Below, piece by piece: positions 1-5,882 of a DNA stretch of 9,862 bases; position 1 is the first letter of the stretch; every line of letters starts with the position of its first letter. The stretch is taken from assembly GCA_023254445.1 (NCBI GenBank), contig JALRLN010000047.1, positions 1-9,862 of the forward strand, read 5' to 3'. The notes under the pieces were generated by a model that had not been told where the DNA came from, ran no database searches, and saw nothing but the letters and a program-made list of their open reading frames with translations. The position numbers and the translations under genes are program-made. This DNA is from Candidatus Poseidoniaceae archaeon. GTDB taxonomy: Archaea > Thermoplasmatota > Poseidoniia > Poseidoniales > Poseidoniaceae.

Positions 1-255
1 ATCACCGTCGGCGAAGGCACCCCGATGACCTGCGACCGCTCCGAAGCCGGCGACGGCTCGGACGTCGAGACCGACTGCTACATGGCTGAGTACGGCACCA
101 CCAACGACGCTGAGTGGACCATTGGCGACGGCGTGACCATCTACGAGAACGGTCAGAACCTCTGCGGTGCGGGCGAGTCCTGCGCTGTTGAGGTCGTCAT
201 CGTCAACAGCCGCGAGGGCCAGACCCTCGACGAGTCGAACACCGTCGCTGAGTGA
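1..255 (+). CDS. C-terminal part of a secreted or surface protein, possibly archaellin/pilin-like (5' end outside window)
   Basis: The reading frame is open from the first base and stops with TGA at 253-255, so only the last 84 residues are seen. The segment is acidic and rich in Gly, Asp, Glu and Thr. It has four cysteines in two pairs (TCDR/DCY near the start, and C-x6-C in LCGAGESC), which suggests disulfides and a location outside the cytoplasm. The alternating pattern around the motifs WTIGDGVTIYENG and VEVVIVN suggests beta strands of a small sandwich domain. Archaellins and related pilins of planktonic euryarchaea often end this way, with a Trp-x-x-Gly-Asp strand and a hydrophobic edge strand. 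I cannot see the N-terminal class III signal peptide that would prove this. A different secreted beta-sandwich protein is equally possible. The stop codon overlaps an alternative GTG start of the next gene. Confidence 0.5.
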   Translation: MTVGEGTPMTCDRSEAGDGSDVETDCYMAEYGTTNDAEWTIGDGVTIYENGQNLCGAGESCAVEVVIVNSREGQTLDESNTVAE

Positions 256-267
256 GCCGTTTGGTTC

Positions 268-275
268 GGGGAAGG
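268..275 (+). promoter_or_regulatory. Ribosome binding site deciding the pyrE start
   Basis: GGGGAAGG lies just ahead of the ATG at 279. It favours that ATG over the GTG at 252, which overlaps the previous stop codon and has no comparable site. Confidence 0.5.
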
Positions 276-278
276 TTG

Positions 279-902
279 ATGCCCCCGCCTCAGGCCCTGA
301 CGGGCATGACCGTGGACGGCAGGCTGCTTGGTGATGCCCGCCGCGAGCGTCTGATTGACCTCGTGCGCGACCTTGCCTTCCTCGACGGCGGCTCCGACGA
401 CGCCTTCACGCTCGCCAGTGGACGAACCTCACGCTGGTTCTTCGACATGAAGCCGGTGATGATGCACCCCGAAGCCGCACGGCTCATCGGCTCCCTCATC
501 TGCAGCCGTTTGCCGTCCTACCATGCCAACGTGGTCGGCGGGCTTGAACTCGGCGCCGTTCCCTTGACCGCGCTCGTCATTGCCTCGGCCGATGCTCCAG
601 CGAACCTGCGCGGCATCATGGTGCGCAAGGAGCCGAAGGGGCGGGGTGGGCGCAAAACGAACAACCCGCCCGGTGTCGAAGGCTCCTCCCTTGCCGGTGG
701 CGGCAGCATCCTGATCCTCGAGGACGTCACCACCACCGGTGGCTCGGCCATTCAGGCCGTGCAGCGGCTGCGGGCCGAGAGCGGCTGCGCCGTGGTTGGG
801 GTGCTGAGCATCCTCGACCGCCAAGAGGGCGGCGTGGCGGCCTTTGCCGAAGCCGGCATCCCCTTCGAGAGCCTCCTCGTTCGCTCCGATGTGACCGGGT
901 GA
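279..902 (+). CDS. pyrE: Orotate phosphoribosyltransferase
   Basis: This cytoplasmic enzyme transfers the ribose-phosphate of PRPP to orotate, giving orotidine 5'-monophosphate in pyrimidine synthesis. With the ATG at 279 the protein has 207 residues, near the family size. Visible family features, in order, are the substrate segment FTLASGRTSRWFFD (residues 43-56), GGLELGAVPL (87-96), the flexible catalytic loop beginning RKEPKG (116-121), and the PRPP-binding motif ILILEDVTTTGGSA (144-157). The bacterial loop is Lys-x-x-Lys-x-His-Gly; here the His position is Arg122, followed by a Gly/Asn/Pro-rich stretch that looks a few residues longer than usual. The start could also be GTG 252 or ATG 306, the latter close to the start of shorter archaeal homologues. 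The stop overlaps a possible GTG start of the methyltransferase gene, so the two are probably co-translated. The function is secure. Confidence 0.93.
   Translation: MPPPQALTGMTVDGRLLGDARRERLIDLVRDLAFLDGGSDDAFTLASGRTSRWFFDMKPVMMHPEAARLIGSLICSRLPSYHANVVGGLELGAVPLTALVIASADAPANLRGIMVRKEPKGRGGRKTNNPPGVEGSSLAGGGSILILEDVTTTGGSAIQAVQRLRAESGCAVVGVLSILDRQEGGVAAFAEAGIPFESLLVRSDVTG
897..902 (+). promoter_or_regulatory. Ribosome binding site for the methyltransferase gene
   Basis: GGGTGA ends five bases before ATG 908 and resembles the GAGGTGA sites of S4, S11 and rpoD in this window. It supports ATG 908 rather than GTG 899, which lies inside the motif. Confidence 0.45.
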
Positions 903-907
903 GCAGC

Positions 908-2209
908 ATGGCGCACGAGGTGCTGGTTCCTGCGGACCTGACGGTCCACGAGGGCATGGTCCCGGTGCGCGACCCCACCGCGCCAGAAGGCCTTGCGTTC
1001 GTCCACGGTGATGCGGCGAAACCCCTTGCCACGCCCTGGCAGGTGGCCTTGGAGCGTGCCTTGCTCATGGACGGTGACCGACTTCCGGTCGGTCCCGTGC
1101 TCGACCCGGCCTGCGGCTCCGGTGTGCAGTTGGCCGCCCTCGCCGTGGCCCTCGGCCGCCCGGCCTTGGGGGTCGAACTGGACCCCAGCCGAGCCATGGC
1201 GAGCGCGCTGAACCTCGCCGCCGTGGCCGCGTGGTACGGTGAAGAGGACGAGGCATGGTTCCGCGAGTCAAGGGTCCTCGTCGGCGACGGCACCGACGCC
1301 GCAGCCGTTCTGGCGGCTTCGGGCCACGCCTCCGTCGGCGTGCTTCAGTTGGACCCGGCCCGGCCACGCAACTCCAGAACGCACGACCTGAGCGAAATGG
1401 CCCCCTCGCCGGACGCGGTCCTGCGGGCGTGGGCGCCCCACCTCGCTCAGGGCCCTGAAGGCCCGGCGCTGCTGCTCGACCTGTCGCCCCGGCTCCTCCA
1501 CGAGCAGCGCCTTGGTGTCGAGGCGATCGTCGATGCGTCCCTCCCCGGAAGCGCACGGACCTGGGTTTGGGGCTCCCGAGGAGGCGGCCGCGTGGACCGT
1601 TTGTCCCTCTGGCTCGGCGGCTGCGCTACGGCCAACGTGGCGCGCCGCTTCCTCCGCTACCCTCCGGACGGTGGACCTCCGCTGGTGCTCGAAGGAGGCC
1701 GTGCGGTCGCGCTTGGCGACGACCTTCCTGCGCCCGCCCGCCGCCCGCCCGTTCGAGGGGAGCACGTCACGCTGCTCGATGCTGCGCTGCTCGCCTCGGG
1801 TTTGGCCGACACCTGGCTTCGCCACCACCTCGGCGAGGAGGCCGACCTGCATTGGGGCGAGGTGGACGGCCGTCGTCCACGCGTGCACCATCACGCCCCG
1901 CTCACCCTCGAGGGCGAGGAAGGTGGGCTCGTGCAGGCCACCGGGCGGCTCGTCGCGGTGGTGCAGAAGGCGCCAAGCGAATCGACCGTGGACGACCTTG
2001 TGGCCCTTGCGTTGGAGCACGACGTCGCTCGGCTCACCCTACGTTGCAGCCTGCCTGATGATTTGCAGCCGCGCCTGCAGGGCTCGCTTGACCGCCAACT
2101 TCGTCGCCGGCACGGCCGCCGGCAGGCCTTCCTGTGCGAGGCGGGCCTCGGACCGGACGTGCACCTCCTCTGCGTGGGGCCGGTCCCTCGGGACGGCGCT
2201 GATTCGTGA
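908..2209 (+). CDS. Class I SAM-dependent methyltransferase with THUMP-like C-terminal domain
   Basis: The protein has 433 residues from ATG 908 (436 from GTG 899). The Rossmann methyltransferase core shows motif I VLDPACGSGVQLAALA (residues 64-79), the acidic SAM-ribose motif GVELDP (88-93) and a motif-IV region LQLDPARP (146-153). The DPAR form is typical of the methyltransferases that carry a THUMP-like C-terminal domain. The last 60 residues contain a basic patch with RQLRRRHGRRQ (396-406), in line with RNA binding. The family is thought to modify rRNA or tRNA, but the target base is not known to me and nothing here identifies it. The active-site motif is not the (N/D)PP(F/Y) of N6-adenine or Trm11-type enzymes. 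The gene starts within a few bases of the pyrE stop and is followed by the only long gap in the window, so it probably ends its transcript. The methyltransferase assignment is strong; the THUMP-like assignment is moderate. Confidence 0.78.
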   Translation: MAHEVLVPADLTVHEGMVPVRDPTAPEGLAFVHGDAAKPLATPWQVALERALLMDGDRLPVGPVLDPACGSGVQLAALAVALGRPALGVELDPSRAMASALNLAAVAAWYGEEDEAWFRESRVLVGDGTDAAAVLAASGHASVGVLQLDPARPRNSRTHDLSEMAPSPDAVLRAWAPHLAQGPEGPALLLDLSPRLLHEQRLGVEAIVDASLPGSARTWVWGSRGGGRVDRLSLWLGGCATANVARRFLRYPPDGGPPLVLEGGRAVALGDDLPAPARRPPVRGEHVTLLDAALLASGLADTWLRHHLGEEADLHWGEVDGRRPRVHHHAPLTLEGEEGGLVQATGRLVAVVQKAPSESTVDDLVALALEHDVARLTLRCSLPDDLQPRLQGSLDRQLRRRHGRRQAFLCEAGLGPDVHLLCVGPVPRDGADS

Positions 2210-2230
2210 TGCTGCGCCATCAAGGGCCCG

Positions 2231-2260
2231 AAACCCCCTCCGTGGTTTTCATATAGGGGG
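2231..2260. repeat. Overlapping inverted repeats around the S13 promoter
   Basis: Two short stems share bases. AAACC at 2231-2235 can pair with GGTTT at 2244-2248 (8-base loop). CCCCCT at 2234-2239 can pair with AGGGGG at 2255-2260 (15-base loop, which contains most of the TATA-like box). They cannot form together because both use C2234-C2235. The first stem ends at TTTT (2246-2249) and could act as a weak terminator for the upstream methyltransferase transcript. Function is unproven. Confidence 0.4.
2247..2255 (+). promoter_or_regulatory. TATA-like box of the S13 operon promoter
   Basis: TTTCATATA is the only clearly AT-rich stretch in the 103-base gap before S13. An archaeal box A lies about 25 bases ahead of the transcript start, so transcription would begin near 2277 and leave a leader of about 36 bases that includes the GGAGG site at 2301-2305. 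No clear BRE is visible; the upstream bases are CCGTGG. Confidence 0.6.
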
Positions 2261-2312
2261 GGACGGTCGGCACGTTGCTCGACACTGAGTCGAACCCATC
2301 GGAGGCGCATGC

Positions 2313-2777
2313 ATGGCTCGCAAGGACGAGGACCTCGGAGACGATTTCTCCTACATCATTCGGATGTCGGACACGGACGTGGACGGGCTCCGCCCGCTTG
2401 CTTCCGCATTGACGGCGATCAACGGCGTCGGCGACCGCACCGCCATCCAAATCTGCCGGCAGACCGGCTTTGAGCCGACCCGCTTGGCCGGTCACCTCAC
2501 CGCCGAGGAGCAGCAGACCCTCATGGCGGCCGTCGAGGACTACGCAACCAAGGTTCCCCTCTGGATGCTCAACCGTCAGCGCGACATCGAGAGCGGTGAG
2601 GAAGTGCACCTCACCGGTCAGCAGGTCAAGATGGTCCAGAAGGACGACATCGACCGCCTGCGTGCCATCAAGGCCTACCGTGGTGTGCGCCACGCGAGCG
2701 GCCACAAGGTTCGTGGCCAGCGCGGCCGCTCCAACGGTCGTTTCGGCCTGACGCTGGGTGTCCAGCGCAAGAAGTGA
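2313..2777 (+). CDS. rpsM: Small subunit ribosomal protein S13 (uS13)
   Basis: The protein has 154 residues and sits in the head of the small ribosomal subunit, where the family contacts 16S rRNA, the P-site tRNA and a bridge to the large subunit. The helix-two-turn-helix region INGVGDRTA (residues 36-44) is clear. The archaeal/eukaryotic-type segments WMLNRQRDIESGE (84-96) and HLTGQQV (99-105) follow. The basic C-terminus RAIKAYRGVRHASGHKVRGQ (117-136), then RGRSNGR and RKK, is diagnostic. GGAGG at 2301-2305 supports ATG 2313. Another ATG at 2309 is out of frame. This is the first gene of the operon and lies directly behind the TATA-like box. S4 follows after 16 bases. Confidence 0.97.
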   Translation: MARKDEDLGDDFSYIIRMSDTDVDGLRPLASALTAINGVGDRTAIQICRQTGFEPTRLAGHLTAEEQQTLMAAVEDYATKVPLWMLNRQRDIESGEEVHLTGQQVKMVQKDDIDRLRAIKAYRGVRHASGHKVRGQRGRSNGRFGLTLGVQRKK

Positions 2778-2793
2778 ATCGAGGTGAGATGAG

Positions 2794-3456
2794 ATGGGTG
2801 AGCCAAAGTTCTCTCGACCAAAGTACGACACGCCGCCCCACCCCTGGAAGGCGGCCCGCATCGAGGAAGAGCACGCGATCCGTGCCAGCCACGGCCTGAA
2901 GAACATGAAGGAAATCTGGAAGGCCAAGTCCGAACTCCGCCGCCACCGCCGGCAGGCGATGCGCCTCATCGGCATGGTCGACACCAGCGAGGGGCACGGC
3001 AAGCGCGAGCAGGACGACCTCCTCCGCTCCCTCCACCACAAGGGCCTCATCGCCTCGGACGCAACGCTCGACGACATCCTCTCCCTCGGCGTGGAGGAGA
3101 TCCTCAACCGCCGGCTGCAAGCGCAGGTCTACTACAAGGGCCTCGCGAGCACCATCAAGCAGGCCCGCCAGCTCATCGTCCACGGCCAGATCGTCGTTGG
3201 CGAGCAGAAGGTGACGATCCCCTCCTACAAGGTCTCCCGCGACGAGGAGGACATGATCACCTACCACCCGTCGAGCGCGCTCAACAACCCCGAGCACCCC
3301 ATTCGCCTCGCCATCCAGGACCGCCGCGACAGCGCGGAATACGGCCTTGACGAGCAGGTTGACCCCGAAGCAAGCGCTGAGTTTGCAGCGGAGGTTGTGG
3401 AGGGTGCCAAGGATGCGCCGTCCGCCGACGACAGCGTCCCCGGAGGTGAGGCCTGA
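2794..3456 (+). CDS. rpsD: Small subunit ribosomal protein S4 (uS4)
   Basis: The protein has 220 residues. S4 is a primary 16S rRNA-binding protein that nucleates small-subunit assembly. The archaeal N-terminus starts MGEPKFSRPKYDTPPHPW, without the zinc-binding cysteines of some bacterial S4 proteins. The S4 RNA-binding domain spans about residues 103-165, with ILNRRLQAQVYYKGLA (103-118) followed by TIKQARQLIVHGQIVVG (120-136). Residues from about 186 to 220 form an acidic, Ala-rich, low-complexity tail (DPEASAEFAAEVVEGAKD and onward) that makes the protein longer than the usual roughly 170-190 residues. Similar acidic tails occur in halophilic or marine archaea. GAGGTGA at 2781-2787, six bases before the ATG, fixes the start. 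The stop overlaps the start of S11 (TGATG). Confidence 0.97.
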   Translation: MGEPKFSRPKYDTPPHPWKAARIEEEHAIRASHGLKNMKEIWKAKSELRRHRRQAMRLIGMVDTSEGHGKREQDDLLRSLHHKGLIASDATLDDILSLGVEEILNRRLQAQVYYKGLASTIKQARQLIVHGQIVVGEQKVTIPSYKVSRDEEDMITYHPSSALNNPEHPIRLAIQDRRDSAEYGLDEQVDPEASAEFAAEVVEGAKDAPSADDSVPGGEA

Positions 3457-3842
3457 TGTCCGACCGCCGTGCCGTCGTTCACATCTTCTCGTCCTACAAC
3501 AACGTCCTGATGACCGCGACGGACCTGACCGGCGCGGAGACCATCGCGACCTGCTCCGGCGGTCAGATGGTCAAGGCCGGCTCGGACAGCGGTGGCCAGT
3601 TCGCCGCGACCCGTGCGGCCGAGAAGCTCGCCGACGCCCTTCGTGAGAAGGAGTTCACCCAACTCATCGTCAAGTACCGCGCTCCCGGCGGCAACAAGGC
3701 GAACACGACCGGACCGGGCGCTCAGGCGGCCATCCGTGCCCTGACCCGTGCCGGCATGACCGTCACGCGCATCGAAGACGTCACCCCCATCGCCCACGAT
3801 GGGACCAAGAAGAAGGGCGGACGCCGCGGGCGTCGCGTCTGA
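3456..3842 (+). CDS. rpsK: Small subunit ribosomal protein S11 (uS11)
   Basis: The protein has 128 residues and lies on the platform of the small subunit next to the mRNA exit region. It shows HIFSSYNNVLMTATD (residues 9-23), SGGQMVKAG (34-42), APGGNKANTTGPGAQAAIRA (76-95) and the almost universal C-terminus RIEDVTPIAHDGTKKKGGRR (105-124). The length is normal for archaea. The start overlaps the S4 stop by one base, and GGAGGTGA at 3442-3449, inside the S4 gene, ends six bases before the ATG. Translation of S4 and S11 is therefore probably coupled. RNA polymerase subunit D follows after 17 bases. Confidence 0.97.
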   Translation: MSDRRAVVHIFSSYNNVLMTATDLTGAETIATCSGGQMVKAGSDSGGQFAATRAAEKLADALREKEFTQLIVKYRAPGGNKANTTGPGAQAAIRALTRAGMTVTRIEDVTPIAHDGTKKKGGRRGRRV

Positions 3843-3847
3843 GCACT

Positions 3848-3854
3848 GAGGTGA
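3848..3854 (+). promoter_or_regulatory. Ribosome binding site deciding the rpoD start
   Basis: GAGGTGA matches the sites before S4 and S11 exactly and ends five bases before ATG 3860. The possible GTG start at 3851 lies inside this motif, so it is very unlikely to be used. Confidence 0.75.
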
Positions 3855-3859
3855 AGCAG

Positions 3860-4789
3860 ATGAAGATCGAAGCCGTCGAAGGTTGGCCCAAGGGCCGCAA
3901 GCACCGCTGCTTGATGACCGAGACCGACGCGTCCCAGGTCAACGCCATTCGCCGCGCCATCCTCGCCGACGTCCCCAGCCTGGCCGTTGGTTTCGTGGAC
4001 TTCACGCAGGGCGTCAACCAGGACAACCAAGGCGAGGTCGTCGAGTCGGTCAACGCGCTGCCCGACGAGGTCATCGCGCACCGCCTCGCGATGGTCCCCA
4101 TCCCCACCCACCCCGGTGAAGGCATCCACTTCGTCGACGAATGCCCGAACTGCAGCACCCTTGTCGAAGAAGACCGTGGCTGCATGCAGTGCCAGGTGCT
4201 CTACTCGCTCAACGTCCGCGGGCCCAAGTCCGACGACGCTGAGGACTACAAGACGGTGTACGTGGGCGACATGATGACGCTCTCCGACCCGATGTTCGAC
4301 ATCGCCGACGAGTTCGCTCGCATCCCGCTCACCGTGCTCGCCAAGGGGCAGTTCCTCGAACTCTACGCCTTTGCGACCTACGGCCGCGGCCGCGACCACG
4401 CCAAGTACGCCCCTGCGGCAGCCGTCACCTTCGTGCCCCACCGCCACGCGGTGCTCGCGGACAAGAAGGCCGCAGAGACCCTGTTTGCGCTTGACCTCTC
4501 GACGTCCGACGGCCGTGCGATCAACGAGAAGCTCTTCACCAAAGGCCGCGTTGAGGATGCTGACACCGTCCTTGAACTCGAGAAGGCCCTGCACCAGGTC
4601 GGCCCCGGTACGGGCCGCGACGTTGACTTCGCCGAAGCGATCGTCTTCGAGCAGGTCCCCGGCGCCTACGTCTTCTCCTTCGAAGGGACCGGCTCGCTGA
4701 CCCCCGAGAACGTCCTTGCCGAGGCCATGCGCGAACTCGCGGAGCGCTTTACGGGCATCGAAGCCGACCTCGTCAAGGCCCTCGCGTGA
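3860..4789 (+). CDS. rpoD: DNA-directed RNA polymerase subunit D (Rpo3)
   Basis: This is the archaeal counterpart of bacterial alpha and eukaryotic Rpb3, and pairs with subunit L to start polymerase assembly. It should not be confused with the bacterial sigma factor of the same symbol. From ATG 3860 it has 309 residues. The dimerisation domain shows NAIRRAILADVPSLAVGFVD (residues 28-47) and HRLAMVPIPTH (74-84), and its last helix is near PENVLAEAMRELAERF (282-297). The insert domain carries a metal-binding loop with Cys95, Cys98, Cys108 and Cys111 (C-x2-C-x9-C-x2-C), probably for zinc. The long stretch between residues 112 and 280, where many archaea hold a ferredoxin-like D3 domain with one or two iron-sulfur clusters, has no cysteine. 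The region is kept, or even enlarged, but cannot bind a cluster. The stop codon overlaps the annotated GTG start of the next gene. Confidence 0.96.
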   Translation: MKIEAVEGWPKGRKHRCLMTETDASQVNAIRRAILADVPSLAVGFVDFTQGVNQDNQGEVVESVNALPDEVIAHRLAMVPIPTHPGEGIHFVDECPNCSTLVEEDRGCMQCQVLYSLNVRGPKSDDAEDYKTVYVGDMMTLSDPMFDIADEFARIPLTVLAKGQFLELYAFATYGRGRDHAKYAPAAAVTFVPHRHAVLADKKAAETLFALDLSTSDGRAINEKLFTKGRVEDADTVLELEKALHQVGPGTGRDVDFAEAIVFEQVPGAYVFSFEGTGSLTPENVLAEAMRELAERFTGIEADLVKALA

Positions 4790-5880
4790 CGCCCACCTTG
4801 GCAGCGCGGTCACCTTCATGGGTGGCGTCAGCCACGTGTGCACCAGTGACGTCGTCCGAGGTGCACGTGGGGGGGCATGTCACCCTCCTCTTCTCCATCC
4901 ACGACGAGGACCACCTTCCCCGCTCGCAAGGCAGCCGCGGAGCGGGCCTTTGCCTCGATGCAGGCGTGACCGTTCGCGCCACGGCCACCCACCGCGACCG
5001 TCCTCCTGACCTTGCAGGCGTGCAACCGGGCCCACGGCTCGACCTGACACCCGCGCCGGTTGATGTTCACGTGACCGACGCCACGGGTGTGGCGTGGCCG
5101 GACGGCGAGGCCCTCTACCACGCCGTGGTTGATGACCTCCGGACGGTGCGACGCCTGTCGCCGTCCACGGCCGTATCGATGGACGTCACGCTCGACCTAC
5201 CGGTCAGCCAAGGCTTCGGCATGTCCGGAGCAGGACTGCTCGCCGCCGCTCGGGCCGTGCTCGAGGCGAACGGAACGCCCGACGATGCCTACGCGGCCCG
5301 CGTGGCCCATCGCCTTGAGCGAACGCAACGCGGCGGTCTTGGCGACGTGCTCGCCATCCATGCTGGCGGCATGGCCCTGCGACGCCAACCGGGTGCACCG
5401 GGCGTGGTTGGTTTTGCCGAGGGCGTTCCTGTGGACGTGCCGTGCCTGCTCGTGTGGCAACCGGACGAAGCGAGGCACACCTCGGCCTACATCGACCACC
5501 CGGACTGGAAGCGGTCGATCACCAGCGCCGGCGAAGCCGCGCTCGCTCCCCTGTGCGAGGGCCCGTGGACGGGGGACCGCTGGTCGGACCTGCTCGAGGC
5601 CGCGGAGGAGTTCGCGACCAACTCAGGCATCGCCGCTGAACCCGAGCGCGCGCGGTTGCTTGCTGCGGTCAACGAAGCCCTCGCCGAGGAAGGGCTTCTG
5701 GATGCGTGGACGGCGCGCTTGTGCATGCTCGGCGTGTCGGCTGTTGTCGTCCCAAAGGACCCTCATCACGGCTCGCTCGACATGGCCCGTGTGAACACGG
5801 TCATCTCCAGCCGCCTCGAACATCGCGGTTTCGCAGCGTGCCGTCTCGTTGCTGGGCCGTCCTCCACCGAGGAAGAGTGA
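4786..5880 (+). CDS. Pantoate kinase, GHMP kinase family (archaeal CoA synthesis)
   Basis: Archaeal pantoate kinase phosphorylates pantoate with ATP; phosphopantothenate synthetase then adds beta-alanine, replacing the bacterial pantothenate route to CoA. The GHMP ATP-binding motif is at residues 139-151 (PVSQGFGMSGAGL). The family-like N-terminal segment GHVTLLFSIHDEDHLPRSQG (30-49), followed by SRGAGLCLDAGV, resembles the pantoate kinase pattern GHITGFF...GSRGAG. GLGDVLAIHAGG (184-195) is a further family hallmark. The annotated GTG start overlaps the rpoD stop as GTGA and gives 364 residues. The first 25 or so do not resemble the family, so GTG 4846, 4861 or 4867 may be the real start. The product is longer than the usual roughly 280-300 residues, and I do not see a clean third GHMP motif apart from LCMLGVSAVVVPKD (312-325). 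The gene ends two bases from the convergent photolyase gene. Confidence 0.8.
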   Translation: MTPTLAARSPSWVASATCAPVTSSEVHVGGHVTLLFSIHDEDHLPRSQGSRGAGLCLDAGVTVRATATHRDRPPDLAGVQPGPRLDLTPAPVDVHVTDATGVAWPDGEALYHAVVDDLRTVRRLSPSTAVSMDVTLDLPVSQGFGMSGAGLLAAARAVLEANGTPDDAYAARVAHRLERTQRGGLGDVLAIHAGGMALRRQPGAPGVVGFAEGVPVDVPCLLVWQPDEARHTSAYIDHPDWKRSITSAGEAALAPLCEGPWTGDRWSDLLEAAEEFATNSGIAAEPERARLLAAVNEALAEEGLLDAWTARLCMLGVSAVVVPKDPHHGSLDMARVNTVISSRLEHRGFAACRLVAGPSSTEEE

Positions 5881-5882
5881 CC

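Noticed and set aside
2309..2311. ATG just upstream of the S13 start
   Set aside because: It is out of frame with S13; ATG 2313 gives the expected archaeal N-terminus with a suitable GGAGG distance.
2220..3107. Long open frame on the minus strand (295 codons) across the S13 promoter, S13 and S4
   Set aside because: It covers two certain ribosomal genes and the promoter region, and its product is low-complexity and motif-free.
3722..4843. Long open frame on the minus strand (373 codons) opposite rpoD
   Set aside because: It mirrors S11/rpoD codon structure on the opposite strand, has no recognisable motif, and rpoD is certain. Long antisense frames are expected at this GC content.
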